This document shows positions 1 through 10,500 of a stretch of DNA of 33,206 nt, in pieces. How positions within the stretch are numbered: the stretch's first letter is position 1; each line of letters begins with the position of its first letter. A program made the position numbers and the translations under genes. Origin of the DNA: an uncultured Pelagibacteraceae bacterium (GTDB lineage: Bacteria > Pseudomonadota > Alphaproteobacteria > Pelagibacterales > Pelagibacteraceae); assembly GCA_902552035.1 (NCBI GenBank), contig CACDFC010000012.1:1-33206 (forward strand), read 5' to 3'. A model generated the notes under the pieces. The model was not told the origin of the DNA. It saw only the letters and a program-made list of their open reading frames with translations, and did no database searches.

Positions 1-1705
1 CATATTTTGTATTTTTATGTCTAATTATTTTAAAACTATATTCTTTTTGTTTTAGCTGACTAATTAAATTTGTAAAGTTTTTCAAATCATTAATTAAAAG
101 ATTAAAATGAAAATTAATTGCATTTTTTGTCTTTTCGACCATTTCCACTGAAGTAATGTTTACTTTGTTATTACCAATTAATGAGGTTACTTCACCAAGA
201 ACACCAGGTTTATCTGTTAAAGATATCCAAAGTGTAGTATTGTATTCTTTGTTTCTTGCCGTTCCATTAGTTTCTTTGTTTTGCCAATATCTTCTGATTG
301 CGGCTCTAGCTTTTCCAGTTTTTGCAGTTGAAACCCAATGTAATGAAGGAGATACTTTCTTTGATGTAATTATTTTTATTACATCTCCATTTATTAATAT
401 AGTTTGCATGTCAGACTCTTTGCCATTAATTAAACAACCAACAGCTTTATCTCCAATTTTAGTATGGACAGCATATGCAAAATCTATAGGTGTTGCGTCT
501 TTTGGTAATTTAATTACTGAACCTTTGGGAGTGAAACAAAATACGTTTTCTTGAAACATTTGTAATTTTGTGAACTCATAAGAGTCCTCTGGGTTTTCAT
601 TTTTGTCAATAATTTCAACCAAATCAGCTAACCAATCATATTCTTTCCAAGTGAGTGAATTAAATTTTTCAGAAGATTTGTATTTCCAGTGTGATGCTAT
701 ACCTCTTTGTGCATACTCATGCATTTGCATTGTTCTAAGCTGAATTTCAATTGGTCTTTTGTTAGGACCTATTACAGCTGTATGTAAAGATTGATAATTA
801 TTGATTTTTGGTGATGAAATGTAATCTTTAAATCTACCAGGTATACAATTCCAATTAGTATGAAATACACCTAAAGCTTTATAACATTCATTTACATCTT
901 TTAAAATAATTCGAAATCCGATTATGTCTGTCATTTGCTCCAAAGATGTTCTTTTAACTTGAACTTTTTTCCATAAAGAAAAAGGGGTTTTTTCTCTACC
1001 AAAAATTTTACATTCTATATTTTCATCTAATAAAAGATTTTTTAAGTCTTGAGATACAGAATTAAAACTTATTTCATTAGTTTCTTTAATATTTTTAAGT
1101 CTATCTTTGATTAGTTTTCTTGCATCGGGATTCAAAACTTCAAAACATAAATCTTCAAGTTCATCTTTTATTCTGTTCATTCCCATTCTATCAGCAAGTG
1201 GAGCATAAATTTCCATAGTTTCTTTTGCTTTTCTTATTTGTTTATCTTTGTCATTAACAAATTGAATAGTACGCATATTATGAAGTCTATCTGCAAGCTT
1301 CACCAATAGTACCCTTATGTCTCTTGATGTAGCTAATATTAATTTTCTAAAATTTTCCGCTTTTGAATTTGAAACAGCTTGGTTTTCAAACTCTGATATC
1401 TTCGTTACACCATCAACTAAATCTGCAACCTCTTTACCAAACTCGTCCTGAATAGTTTTATATGTCGCAAAAGTATCTTCTATAGTATCGTGTAACAATC
1501 CGGTTGCTATAGTCGCGCTATCAAGCTTCAACTCTGTTAAAATATTTGCTACTGCGACGGGATGAATTATATATGGTGATCCTTCATCTCGCTTTTGTTT
1601 CTCATGAGCCTTAACCGCAAATGAATAGGCTTTGCTTAGAGTTTCAGGTTTAAGAAACTTATTGTATGTTTTTACTTTATTTATTAAATCTTCAGATTTT
1701 AACAT
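1..1705 (-). CDS. rsh: Bifunctional (p)ppGpp synthetase/hydrolase, RelA/SpoT homologue, 3' end outside window
   Basis: This enzyme makes and degrades the alarmone (p)ppGpp in the cytoplasm. I read it from the ATG at 1705 down to base 2 with no stop, about 568 codons. The N-terminal hydrolase domain keeps the HDxxED motif (H72-D73, E76-D77), so hydrolysis should be active. The synthetase domain shows GREKTPFSLWKK, YQSLHTAVIGP and EIQLRT. A TGS domain starts near residue 385 (VFCFTPKGS), and an ACT domain starts near residue 490 (LWISLTDKPGVLGEV) and is almost finished at the window edge. The ACT domain begins sooner after TGS than in E. coli SpoT (702 residues), so the zinc-finger/linker region between them looks shortened; the full protein is probably about 575-600 residues. 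It lies 19 bases after folK, probably in the dapA-smpB-folK-rsh operon. The family is certain; the exact length is not visible. Confidence 0.93.
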   Translation of the reverse strand, partial: MLKSEDLINKVKTYNKFLKPETLSKAYSFAVKAHEKQKRDEGSPYIIHPVAVANILTELKLDSATIATGLLHDTIEDTFATYKTIQDEFGKEVADLVDGVTKISEFENQAVSNSKAENFRKLILATSRDIRVLLVKLADRLHNMRTIQFVNDKDKQIRKAKETMEIYAPLADRMGMNRIKDELEDLCFEVLNPDARKLIKDRLKNIKETNEISFNSVSQDLKNLLLDENIECKIFGREKTPFSLWKKVQVKRTSLEQMTDIIGFRIILKDVNECYKALGVFHTNWNCIPGRFKDYISSPKINNYQSLHTAVIGPNKRPIEIQLRTMQMHEYAQRGIASHWKYKSSEKFNSLTWKEYDWLADLVEIIDKNENPEDSYEFTKLQMFQENVFCFTPKGSVIKLPKDATPIDFAYAVHTKIGDKAVGCLINGKESDMQTILINGDVIKIITSKKVSPSLHWVSTAKTGKARAAIRRYWQNKETNGTARNKEYNTTLWISLTDKPGVLGEVTSLIGNNKVNITSVEMVEKTKNAINFHFNLLINDLKNFTNLISQLKQKEYSFKIIRHKNTKY

Positions 1706-1724
1706 TCTTACTTATATCATTAAT

Positions 1725-2252
1725 TTAGATAAGTTTAATAGTTGTTAAGTCTTTATCTATTACTTTAATTATCAATATATCAATTTTTTTACGTGAAATT
1801 GGATGTTTCCAATTTTTTGCAATCTCAAATAAAGGCAATAAAACAAATAATCTATTAAACATTCGAGGATGTGGTGTTAATAATTTTTCATCATCAACGT
1901 ATAAATCAATTCTTTTTTGATTAAAATCTAAAATATCAATATCACATTCACGTGGATAATTTTTTGGTTTTTTAAGTCTTCCTAAATCTTTTTCAATTTT
2001 TTTTAATTTAATAAATAATGATGTAGGATTTAAATTTGTGATTATTTTAATAACAATATTAATATATTTAGGAAATGATCTTTTTGGCCAAGACAAGGTT
2101 TCGTAATAGCTTGATATTTTCACAATTCTAGTATTTTTGTCAGAGATTAAATATAACGCTTTGTTTATATTATTTATTTTATTTCCTAAATTTGAACCAA
2201 GTCCTAAGTAAACTTCATTAACTTGATTTTCTAAAATATCTTGCTTTTTCAC
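1725..2252 (-). CDS. folK: 2-amino-4-hydroxy-6-hydroxymethyldihydropteridine pyrophosphokinase
   Basis: FolK transfers pyrophosphate from ATP to 6-hydroxymethyl-dihydropterin in folate synthesis. Visible family motifs are [10 protein letters not shown] near the N-terminus, the metal-binding PRECDIDIL and the C-terminal [10 protein letters not shown] place the start at the GTG at 2252, giving 175 residues. It overlaps the end of smpB by 35 bases and puts the LGLGSN strand about 14 residues from the start. An ATG at 2312 would add 20 residues read entirely inside smpB, which is less likely. No ATG lies between 2252 and the first conserved strand. The overlap suggests translation coupled to smpB. 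Folate made here would feed the tetrahydrofolate-dependent sarcosine oxidase encoded downstream. Function is confident; the start is a judgement. Confidence 0.88.
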   Translation of the reverse strand: MKKQDILENQVNEVYLGLGSNLGNKINNINKALYLISDKNTRIVKISSYYETLSWPKRSFPKYINIVIKIITNLNPTSLFIKLKKIEKDLGRLKKPKNYPRECDIDILDFNQKRIDLYVDDEKLLTPHPRMFNRLFVLLPLFEIAKNWKHPISRKKIDILIIKVIDKDLTTIKLI

Positions 2253-2688
2253 GGTTCCAATCCCTAGTTTTTTTTGTATTTCTTTTATCAAAATTTTTTT
2301 TTCCTTTAGCAATCGCTATTTCGATTTTTGCTTTGCCTTTCTTAAAATACATTTTTGTTGGTACCAGCGTAAAACCATCTTCATTTACCTTTCCAATTAA
2401 TTTATTAATTTCTTTCCTATTGAAAAGTAATTTTCTTTCAGAATAAGGGTTATGATTTGAATTGCTAGCTTGTTTATAGATTGGTATATGGGAATTAATT
2501 AAATAAATTTCACCATTCTTTTCTATTGCATATGAGTCAGCAATATTCACTTTTCCTAATCTTATGGATTTAATTTCAGATCCTTTTAATACGATGCCAG
2601 CCTCTAAAAAATCATTAAAGAAAAAATTAAAACTAGCTTTACGATTCAAACATATTATTTTTAAACCACTTTTGGCTTTATTCATCAT
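2218..2688 (-). CDS. smpB: SsrA-binding protein SmpB
   Basis: SmpB binds tmRNA and delivers it to stalled ribosomes for trans-translation. The 156-residue protein has the usual length. It carries the family's ordered motifs: an early [13 protein letters not shown] strand, the [10 protein letters not shown] segment, a [10 protein letters not shown] core near residues 114-127, and a basic tail ending in DWNREKAR that enters the ribosome. The start at 2688 lies 3 bases after the dapA stop; a second ATG directly follows (2685) and would serve equally well. Pairing of dapA with smpB is common in alphaproteobacteria. The tmRNA gene itself is not in this window. Confidence 0.96.
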   Translation of the reverse strand: MMNKAKSGLKIICLNRKASFNFFFNDFLEAGIVLKGSEIKSIRLGKVNIADSYAIEKNGEIYLINSHIPIYKQASNSNHNPYSERKLLFNRKEINKLIGKVNEDGFTLVPTKMYFKKGKAKIEIAIAKGKKNFDKRNTKKTRDWNREKARYFRKSS

Positions 2689-2691
2689 TAA

Positions 2692-3573
2692 TTAAATTAA
2701 TTTAGCTGATGATAGTGCTTGTTTAACCTGATCTTCTGTATCTTTTTTAATTTTAACTAAAGGAAGTCTAATATCATCATCACATAATCCCAATAACTTG
2801 GATGCATATTTTACAGGTGCAGGATTGCTTTCTAAAAATAAAGATTTGTGCACAGGTTGAAGAATTTTATCGATTTCTTCTGCATCGCTAATTTTACTTT
2901 TATCTTTTGATAATGACAATTCTTGCATTTGTGAACACATTTTAGGTGCAATATTTCCTGTTACAGAAATAATTCCATTTCCACCTCTTTTATTAAATTC
3001 AAAAGCAAGTCCATCTTCACCAGTTAGATTAATAAAATCGTTACCAAGTTTTTTTATTGTTTGATCTAATCGATTTAAATCACCTGTAGCATCTTTTACA
3101 CCAACAATATTTTTAAGTTCATATAATCTTGCCATAGTATCAACTGACATGTCTATTACACATCTACTTGGAATATTATAAATAATTATAGGCAGGTTTG
3201 TATTGTCATTTATTGACTTATAGTGTTGGTATAAACCCTCTTGAGTAGGTTTGTTATAATAAGGAGTTACTATTAATGCGCCATTGGCTCCAGCTTTTTC
3301 TGCATGTTTAGTTAATGCAACTGCTTCTTCTGTTGAATTAGAACCTGTACCGGCAATAACAGGTAGTTTCCCGTTTGCTTCTTTTATACATAATTCTATA
3401 ACTTTTTCATGCTCTTTATGATTTAAGGTTGGAGACTCACCTGTTGTACCCGCCGGAACAAGACCATGAGTTCCATTTTTAATATGAAAATTTATTATTT
3501 TTATATAGTTTTCCTCATCTAACTCATTATTTTTAAATGGAGTAATTAAAGCTACATTTGATCCTTTAAACAT
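2692..3573 (-). CDS. dapA: 4-hydroxy-tetrahydrodipicolinate synthase
   Basis: DapA condenses pyruvate with aspartate semialdehyde, the first committed step to diaminopimelate and lysine. At 293 residues it is full length. All key residues are visible: the Schiff-base lysine K160 (IVGVKDATGDL), the catalytic tyrosine Y132 (IIYNIPSR), the paired threonines T43-T44 (PAGTTGES), and R137 after the NIPS turn. It is the first gene of the minus-strand dapA-smpB-folK-rsh run and diverges from the lytic transglycosylase gene, with 40 very AT-rich bases between them. Both neighbours act on peptidoglycan supply or turnover. I could not resolve individual promoter elements in that gap. Confidence 0.97.
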   Translation of the reverse strand: MFKGSNVALITPFKNNELDEENYIKIINFHIKNGTHGLVPAGTTGESPTLNHKEHEKVIELCIKEANGKLPVIAGTGSNSTEEAVALTKHAEKAGANGALIVTPYYNKPTQEGLYQHYKSINDNTNLPIIIYNIPSRCVIDMSVDTMARLYELKNIVGVKDATGDLNRLDQTIKKLGNDFINLTGEDGLAFEFNKRGGNGIISVTGNIAPKMCSQMQELSLSKDKSKISDAEEIDKILQPVHKSLFLESNPAPVKYASKLLGLCDDDIRLPLVKIKKDTEDQVKQALSSAKLI

Positions 3574-3613
3574 AAATACTTATAACATAAATTGAAGATT
3601 AATTTTTAAATAT

Positions 3614-5833
3614 ATGAAATATAAATCAATTAAACTTATAGTTTTAAATATAGTTATTTTACTAATTTTTCAATTATCTTTTGCAGATAATTTAATTTTA
3701 CCCAAAAAAAAACCTTTAATTTCAAACAAACTATTAAATGAAAGCAAAATCAAAAACATTCTTGTTCCTAAGAAAAAACCAGGTAAATTAAAAAAAATAG
3801 TTGAAAAAACTAACGAAGAAGAGAAAAAAAAGGTTTCAAAAATTAATGGAATTATTATTCCTAAAAATAAACCTTTAATTGTTCGAAAACAATCTACACG
3901 AATAACAAAAAAATCTAATCTATATAGCGATAGAGACTTTGAATATGCAAAACAAGCCGTTCAATTTATGGAAAAATCTAATTGGCGAGATGCTATAAAA
4001 GTATCTAAAAAAGCTAGGGCAAAATCTATATATAACTTTATTCAGTGGAAACATTTGCTAACAACAGGAAATCAAGCAAGTTTTTATGACTATAAAGCAT
4101 TTATAGAAAATAATTCTAAATATCCTAGAATTAATAGAATTAAATACTTAGCAGAACATAAAATTTCTTTAAAATCACAATCTTCTCAAAATATTATTAA
4201 TTGGTTTAATAGAAACGAACCACTAAGTGGGTTTGGTAAAATGATTTTAGGTGAGAGTCTTATTACAATTGGTGAAAAATCAAAAGGTATAAATTTAATT
4301 AAAGAGGGATTTATAACTGCAGATTTATCTAGATCTGATCTAAAATTTTATAGAAAAAAATTTAAAAAATATTTGTCTAGTGATGATTATATAAAACGTG
4401 CTGATTATTTGTCGTGGGAAAATAAATATTGGGATTTAAAAAGAATGTTGAGATATTTGCCTAAAGATTATCAACTTTTATACACAGCAAGACAACTCTT
4501 AATGAGCAAATCATACGGTGTAGATACGGCAATTAGCAAAGTTCCTAAAAATTTAAAAAATGATTCAGGATTAAATTACGATAGACTTAAGTGGAGAAGA
4601 AAAAGAGGAAGAGTAGATAGTTGCCTAGAAATTCTTTTTAAAATACCTAATACAAAAGAATATATGGTGAGACCTGATAAATGGTGGAAGGAGAGAGCAA
4701 TTATTGCAAGATCTTTAATATATAAAAAAAGATTTGCAGATGCATATAAAATATCAAGCAATAATGGATTAACAGAAGGCCCTGAGTATGCAGATGCAGA
4801 ATGGATGAGTGGATGGATAGCATTTAGTTTTTTAAATGATCCTTTGTTAGCAGAGGAACATTTTAAGAATTTTTATAATAACGTAAGTTACCCTATAAGT
4901 TTATCCAGAGGCGCATATTGGTTAGGAAGAGTTTATGAAAAATTAGAAAATTTTGAAAAGTCTAATAAATGGTTTGAAGAAAGCTCAAAATACTTAACTA
5001 CATACTATGGTCAATTATCTTTTATGAAAATTAGTCCAAATGAAAAATTTGAACTAAAAGAAGAAATGATTGTAGATAAAAAATATGCTGAATATTTCTA
5101 CAAAAATAAATTAGTGTCAACAGTTTATCTTTTAAATGACCTTAAAAAAACTAAATATACAAAACATATTTTAAGACATTTAGCTAACGATAATATTGAT
5201 AAAGGAAGTGAAATTCTTGCAGCAAAATTAGCAACTGAAATTTCAAGATTTGATTTTGCTATACAAGTATCTAAAATTGCTTCTTATCAAAAAAGATTTC
5301 ACAATAAATATAATTATCCAATTATTAGTACACCAAAAAAAGTAAGTACAAGAAAAATTCCTGAAGCAGCTTTTATTCTGTCTATCATCAGACAAGAAAG
5401 TGAATTTGATACAAGTGCCCATAGCAGAGCAGGAGCAAAAGGATTAATGCAATTAATGCCCTATACAGCTAAGACTGTAGCTAAGCAGGCTAAAATGGCT
5501 TACTCAAAATCTAAACTTACAAGAAGTCCTAAATACAATATTAAATTGGGATCTCACTATATAGCAGGATTATTACTTGAGTATGATGGTGCCTACCCTT
5601 TTGCTATTGCAGCTTATAATGCAGGACCAAAAAGAGTTAAATACTGGAAAAAAATTAATAAAAATCCTCAAAAAGGTCAAATCGATTATGTAGATTGGAT
5701 TGAATTAATAAAATTTAAAGAAACTAGAAATTATGTTCAAAGAGTTTTAGAAAATTATAATGTATATAGGTATATTTTAAGTCAAAAACCCATAAAACTT
5801 AAGAATTACTTTAAAGATGATCCGCTCTATTAA
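3614..5833 (+). CDS. slt: Periplasmic soluble lytic murein transglycosylase (SLT family)
   Basis: This enzyme cleaves the MurNAc-GlcNAc bond of peptidoglycan, leaving 1,6-anhydro ends. The 739-residue protein opens with a signal peptide (basic start, hydrophobic core to about residue 22, then SFADN). A lysine-rich linker follows, carrying three copies of a P-K-x-K-P motif (residues 30-34, 52-56 and 83-87). The middle, roughly 100-560, looks helical and repetitive, like the ring-forming superhelix of Slt70. The C-terminal lysozyme-like domain carries the catalytic glutamate E595 in IIRQESEF, followed by AGAKGLMQLMP and the AYNAGP motif. The start fits the signal peptide. The stop codon ends at 5833, directly against the tRNA-Ser gene. 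The symbol is a family name; the precise orthologue class is not settled. Confidence 0.92.
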   Translation: MKYKSIKLIVLNIVILLIFQLSFADNLILPKKKPLISNKLLNESKIKNILVPKKKPGKLKKIVEKTNEEEKKKVSKINGIIIPKNKPLIVRKQSTRITKKSNLYSDRDFEYAKQAVQFMEKSNWRDAIKVSKKARAKSIYNFIQWKHLLTTGNQASFYDYKAFIENNSKYPRINRIKYLAEHKISLKSQSSQNIINWFNRNEPLSGFGKMILGESLITIGEKSKGINLIKEGFITADLSRSDLKFYRKKFKKYLSSDDYIKRADYLSWENKYWDLKRMLRYLPKDYQLLYTARQLLMSKSYGVDTAISKVPKNLKNDSGLNYDRLKWRRKRGRVDSCLEILFKIPNTKEYMVRPDKWWKERAIIARSLIYKKRFADAYKISSNNGLTEGPEYADAEWMSGWIAFSFLNDPLLAEEHFKNFYNNVSYPISLSRGAYWLGRVYEKLENFEKSNKWFEESSKYLTTYYGQLSFMKISPNEKFELKEEMIVDKKYAEYFYKNKLVSTVYLLNDLKKTKYTKHILRHLANDNIDKGSEILAAKLATEISRFDFAIQVSKIASYQKRFHNKYNYPIISTPKKVSTRKIPEAAFILSIIRQESEFDTSAHSRAGAKGLMQLMPYTAKTVAKQAKMAYSKSKLTRSPKYNIKLGSHYIAGLLLEYDGAYPFAIAAYNAGPKRVKYWKKINKNPQKGQIDYVDWIELIKFKETRNYVQRVLENYNVYRYILSQKPIKLKNYFKDDPLY

Positions 5834-5928
5834 TGGCGGAAGGAGAGGGATTCGAACCCTCGGTACACCTTTTCAAGCGTACGGCGGTTTAGCAAACCGC
5901 TGGTTTAAACCAGCTCACCCATCCTTCC
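5834..5928 (-). tRNA. tRNA-Ser (anticodon GCT)
   Basis: Read on the minus strand, the acceptor stem GGAAGGA (5928-5922) pairs with TCCTTCC (5844-5838), followed by discriminator G and an encoded CCA (5836-5834). The anticodon stem GCGGT/ACCGC encloses the loop TTGCTAA, giving anticodon GCT (bases 5893-5891) for AGC/AGU serine codons. A long variable arm and the GGTTCGAATCC T-loop confirm a class II serine tRNA. Total length is 95 bases. Its 3' CCA touches the slt stop codon with no spacer. Its 5' side faces soxB across 63 bases. Confidence 0.97.
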
Positions 5929-5953
5929 TTATAACCATGTGTAACTTGAAATC

Positions 5954-5967
5954 ATTGAATATTCAAT
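5954..5967. promoter_or_regulatory. Perfect 14-bp palindrome in the tRNA-Ser/soxB divergent region
   Basis: ATTGAATATTCAAT is a perfect inverted repeat with no central spacer. It sits 24 bases before the soxB start codon and 25 bases before the 5' end of tRNA-Ser. It overlaps TTGA-like hexamers that could serve as -35 boxes in either direction. Its position fits an operator for the sarcosine oxidase operon, but no regulator is encoded next to it, and AT-rich DNA makes short palindromes more frequent by chance. Confidence 0.35.
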
Positions 5968-5991
5968 ATTAATCAAGTAATTTCATCAAAA

Positions 5992-7245
5992 ATGAAAAAC
6001 AAATATTCTATATTTTCGCTTATTAAAAATGCTCTTAGCGGCCACGAAAATTGGCAAAGAGCATGGCGTGATCCTGAACCAAAAAAAGAATATGATGCGA
6101 TAATCGTAGGTGGTGGAGGACATGGATTGGCAACGGCATATTATTTAGCAAAAAAACATAAAATGACAAATATAGCTGTTGTTGAAAAAGGTTGGATTGG
6201 TGGAGGAAACACTGGGAGAAACACAACTATTATAAGATCAAATTATTTATGGGATGCTAGTGCTGGATTATATGACCATGCACTTAAAATTTGGGAAGGT
6301 TTATCTCAAGAACTTAATTATAACGTGATGTTCAGTCAAAGAGGTGTTATGAATTTAGCACATAACCTTCAAGATGTTCGAGACCTTAAAAGAAGAACTC
6401 ATGCAAATAGATTAAATGGTATAGATGCTGTTTGGTTAAATACTGGTGAAGTAAAAAAATTCTGTCCAATTATAAATACTTCTCAAGATATTAGGTATCC
6501 AGTTTTAGGTGGTACATTACAAAAAAGAGCTGGCACAGCACGTCATGATGCAGTTGCTTGGGGATACGCTAGAGGAGCGGATCAACTAGGTGTCGATATA
6601 ATTCAAAATTGTGAAGTTAAAGGAATTAAAAGGGATGGTGATCAAGTCATTGGTATTGAAACTTCCAAAGGGTACATCAAATCTAAAAAAATTGGAGTAG
6701 TTGCTGCAGGTCATTCAAGTGTAATAGCAAATATGGCTGGCTTAAAATTACCACTAGAAAGTAAACCACTTCAAGCCTTAGTATCTGAGCCAGTTAAACC
6801 AATTATTGATACAGTTGTAATGTCAAATGCAGTTCATGCTTATGTTAGTCAGTCTGATAAAGGTGAATTAGTTATAGGTGCTGGAACAGACTCATATGTA
6901 TCTTATACTCAAAAAGGTAGCCATAATATTGTTGAGGAGACTTTAAGAGCAATATTAGAACTGTATCCAATTTTTAGTAGAATGAAAATGTTAAGGCAAT
7001 GGGGAGGTATAGTTGATATATGTCCTGATGCAAGCCCAATAATAAGTAAAACTCAAGTCAAAGGTCTTTATTTCAATTGTGGCTGGGGTACCGGTGGTTT
7101 TAAAGCAACACCGGGCTCTGGTGATCTTTTTGCTCACACCATTGCAAATGATGAACCTCATAAATTAAATGCGGCATTTAATATAAATAGATTTGTAAGT
7201 GGCAATCTTGTAGACGAACACGGAGCAGCAGCTGTTGCACACTAA
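5992..7245 (+). CDS. soxB: Sarcosine oxidase subunit beta
   Basis: This is the catalytic flavin subunit of heterotetrameric sarcosine oxidase, which oxidatively demethylates sarcosine to glycine with tetrahydrofolate and O2. The 417-residue protein has a dinucleotide-binding [14 protein letters not shown] near residues 40-53 for non-covalent FAD. In the stretch [19 protein letters not shown]185 matches the histidine that covalently holds FMN in characterised enzymes. The C-terminal [14 protein letters not shown] loop is typical of the DAO fold. It is the first gene of soxBDAG; soxD starts 3 bases after its stop. The ATG at 5992 gives the usual N-terminus for this subunit. Possible control elements upstream are listed separately. 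Confidence 0.97.
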   Translation: MKNKYSIFSLIKNALSGHENWQRAWRDPEPKKEYDAIIVGGGGHGLATAYYLAKKHKMTNIAVVEKGWIGGGNTGRNTTIIRSNYLWDASAGLYDHALKIWEGLSQELNYNVMFSQRGVMNLAHNLQDVRDLKRRTHANRLNGIDAVWLNTGEVKKFCPIINTSQDIRYPVLGGTLQKRAGTARHDAVAWGYARGADQLGVDIIQNCEVKGIKRDGDQVIGIETSKGYIKSKKIGVVAAGHSSVIANMAGLKLPLESKPLQALVSEPVKPIIDTVVMSNAVHAYVSQSDKGELVIGAGTDSYVSYTQKGSHNIVEETLRAILELYPIFSRMKMLRQWGGIVDICPDASPIISKTQVKGLYFNCGWGTGGFKATPGSGDLFAHTIANDEPHKLNAAFNINRFVSGNLVDEHGAAAVAH

Positions 7246-7247
7246 AG

Positions 7248-7526
7248 ATGTTTATAATTAATTGTCCTTATTGTGGAGAAAGAGATCAAACAGAATTTTC
7301 ATCCGGTGGAGAAGCGCATATAGTAAGACCTAAACAACCTACAGAACTAAGTGACGATGAATGGGCAGAGTTTTTATTCATGAGAAAAAATATAAAAGGA
7401 ATTCAATTTGAAAGATGGAACCACAGTCATGGATGTAGAAAATGGTTTAACGTTGTTAGAGACACTTCTAATGATAAAATTCATGCAGTTTATAAAATGG
7501 GTGAAAAACCTCCGATAAATAAATAA
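7248..7526 (+). CDS. soxD: Sarcosine oxidase subunit delta
   Basis: This is the small zinc-binding subunit of heterotetrameric sarcosine oxidase, 92 residues, a normal length. Candidate zinc ligands are visible at C6 and C9 (CPYCGERDQTEF) and at H59 and C63 (WNHSHGCRKWF). It lies between soxB and soxA in the standard soxBDAG order and shares one base with soxA in a TAATG stop-start overlap, which suggests coupled translation and matched subunit amounts. Confidence 0.97.
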   Translation: MFIINCPYCGERDQTEFSSGGEAHIVRPKQPTELSDDEWAEFLFMRKNIKGIQFERWNHSHGCRKWFNVVRDTSNDKIHAVYKMGEKPPINK

Positions 7527-10500
7527 TGACTCAAGAATTAAGAATAAATAATAACAAATTCATTGATCAGACAACTAGATTATCTTTTAAATTTAATGGT
7601 GAAAAATTATATGGTTACAAAGGAGATACCTTAGCCTCTGCATTATTAGCAAATAATATACATTTGGTAGGTAGAAGTTTCAAATATCATAGACCTAGAG
7701 GAATAATGACATGTGGATCTGAAGAGCCAAATGCAATTGTTCAAATTGGAAACGATCCGTCACTTACAGACCCAAACGTTAGAGCTACTGAAATAGAACT
7801 TTACGAAGGTTTAGAAGCATTCAGTCAAAATTGTTGGCCTAATGTAAAATTTGATATTGGTGGTATTAACAATCTTTTGTCCCCTCTCCTTCCTGCTGGA
7901 TTTTATTATAAAACATTTATGTGGCCTGCCAGTTTTTGGGAAAAATACGAATTTTTTATCAGGCATTCTGCAGGACTGGGTAAATCACCAACCAAACCTG
8001 ATCCAGATATATACGATCACAAGCATTATCACTGTGATGTATTGGTTGTTGGTGGAGGTATTTCAGGCATAATGGCTGCAAAATTATCAGCTGAAAATAA
8101 TAAGGATACATTGCTGCTTGATGATAAAAATACTTTAGGAGGTACAACCATTTATCAAAATAATGATTGTTTTAAAATAGACGACAATCATACAAATTAT
8201 TGGTTAGAAAAAGAAATTAAGAACATTAAAAATATTAAAAATTTAACCATTAAAACAAGAACAAGCTTAGCAGCTTATCATGGATATAATTATCTATTGG
8301 CTAAAGAAAATATAACTGATCATTTAAGCCCGGATGAAAGAAAAGATAAAATAAGACAAAGACTTTGGAAGATAAGGGCTAAAAAAGTTATAATTGCAAC
8401 AGGTTCTATAGAAAGACCATTAATTTTTAATAATAATGACAGACCTGGTATTATGCTTTCATCTGCAATAAAGAAATTTATTGATTTTTATGGTGTAAAA
8501 ACAGGAAGAGAAATCTCATTATTTACTAATAATGATAGCGTTTATGAAACAGCAATTTCGTTGAAGAAAAGTGGAGTAAATATTATATCTATTATTGATA
8601 TTAGAGATAAATCATCATCAAAAATTGTTGAGGAAGTTGAGAAACATAATATAAAAATTTATTGGAATCATACAATAGTAAATACTGAAGGTTATAGAAG
8701 AATTAGTTTTATAGAAATTATGAAACTATCAGATGATGGGTCTGGTGTAATAGGAAAAAAAATTAAATTAAAAACAGATTGCTTGGGGATTTCAGGTGGT
8801 TGGACACCAATGGTTCATTTATTCACACAATCTGGTGGGAAATTAAAATTTAGATCAGATGATAATGTTTTTTTACCAGACAAGAATAAAACCCCATCGG
8901 ATCAAATAAGTATAGGGTCATGTAATGGAGATTTTGATATTAAAGATATAATTTTAAACTCTAATAAAGATGTTAAAACATTTTTAGGTATAGAAAATTC
9001 ATCCTTTGATAATCTAAAAGTTGAGTCATCAAAAGAGAAAATGAAGAGAAATATTTGGTTGCTACCTTCAGATAAGCCTATTGGAAAAACAAAACCCTTT
9101 TTAGATTTTCAAAACGACTCTACAGCAAAAGATGTCAAACTTGCATTGCGTGAAGGATTCAAATCTATTGAACATGTAAAAAGATATACAACAACTGGAA
9201 TGGGCACTGATCAAGGAAAATTATCTAATATGCATGCTCTAGGTATTATAGCTGAAACAACTGGAACAAATATGGGTGAGCTAGGTACAACAACTTTTAG
9301 ACCTCCCTACACTCCTCTTACCTTCGGTGCAATTGTTGGAAGAAATGTTGGAGAATTTTTTGATCATACAAGAAAAACTGCAATGCATAATTGGCATGTT
9401 CAAAATAAAGCTAAATTTGAAAATGTAGGTCAATGGAAAAGAGCCTGGTATTATCCAAAAAATGGTGAGACAATGTTTGAAGCAGTTCAAAGAGAAAGCA
9501 AAGCTGCTAGAGAAAGTGTTGGTATACTAGATGCTTCTACGCTTGGAAAGATTGATATTCAAGGCACTGATGCATCAGAATTTTTAAATCGTGTATATAC
9601 AAATGCTTGGTCAAAGTTAGCTATAGGCAAATGTAGATATGGTTTAATGTTAAATGAGGATGGAATGGTTTATGATGACGGAGTAACTACAAGATTAGGT
9701 GAAAATCACTATATAATGACGACTACAACTGGTGGTGCAGCAAATGTACTTACTAAACTAGAGGATTATCTTCAAACAGAGTGGCCTGAACTAGATGTTT
9801 ATTTAACAACAGTTACTGATCATTTTTCAACAATAAGTATCTGTGGACCTAACTCAAAAAAAATATTGAGTAAAGTCATACCGGATCTGGATCTATCAGA
9901 TGAAAAATTTCCTCATATGTCTTTCAAAAATTCTATAATAAATAGAATTAAATGTAGGGTAATGAGGATTAGTTTCACAGGTGAGCATAGCTATGAAATT
10001 AATATTCAATCAAATTACGCTAAAAATGTTTGGGAATTGTGTATGGATGCTGGCAAAAATTATAATATAACTCCTTACGGTACTGAAACTATGCACCTAT
10101 TGAGAGCAGAAAAAGGATTTATAATTACTGGTCAAGATACAGATGGAACAATGACACCATCAGATTTACAAATGGATTGGATTATTGGTAAGAAAAAATT
10201 TGATTTTATTGGTAAAAGATCGCTTTATAGAAGTGATACAATAAGAGATGATAGAAAACAATTAGTAGGTCTTTTGACTGATGATCCTAATGAGATTTTA
10301 GAGGAAGGTGCGCAAATTGTTGAAAAGTTAAATCAAAAGCCTGTCGAGATGTTAGGTCATGTAACATCGAGTTATTTTAGCCCAAATTTAAATAAATCAA
10401 TTGCTTTAGCAGTAATGAAGAGTGGAAAAAAACTAAAAGGTAAAAAATTTTTTGTACCAATGGAAAATAAAAACATTAACGTAACTGTTACTGACACAGT

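Noticed and set aside
156-554. Plus-strand open frame of 132 codons
   Set aside because: It lies antisense to the TGS/ACT part of the RelA/SpoT homologue, which has clear family motifs; no recognisable protein in the plus frame.
2253-2312. Longer folK start at ATG 2312
   Set aside because: Adds 20 residues read entirely within smpB before the conserved LGLGSN strand; the GTG at 2252 gives a normal N-terminus.
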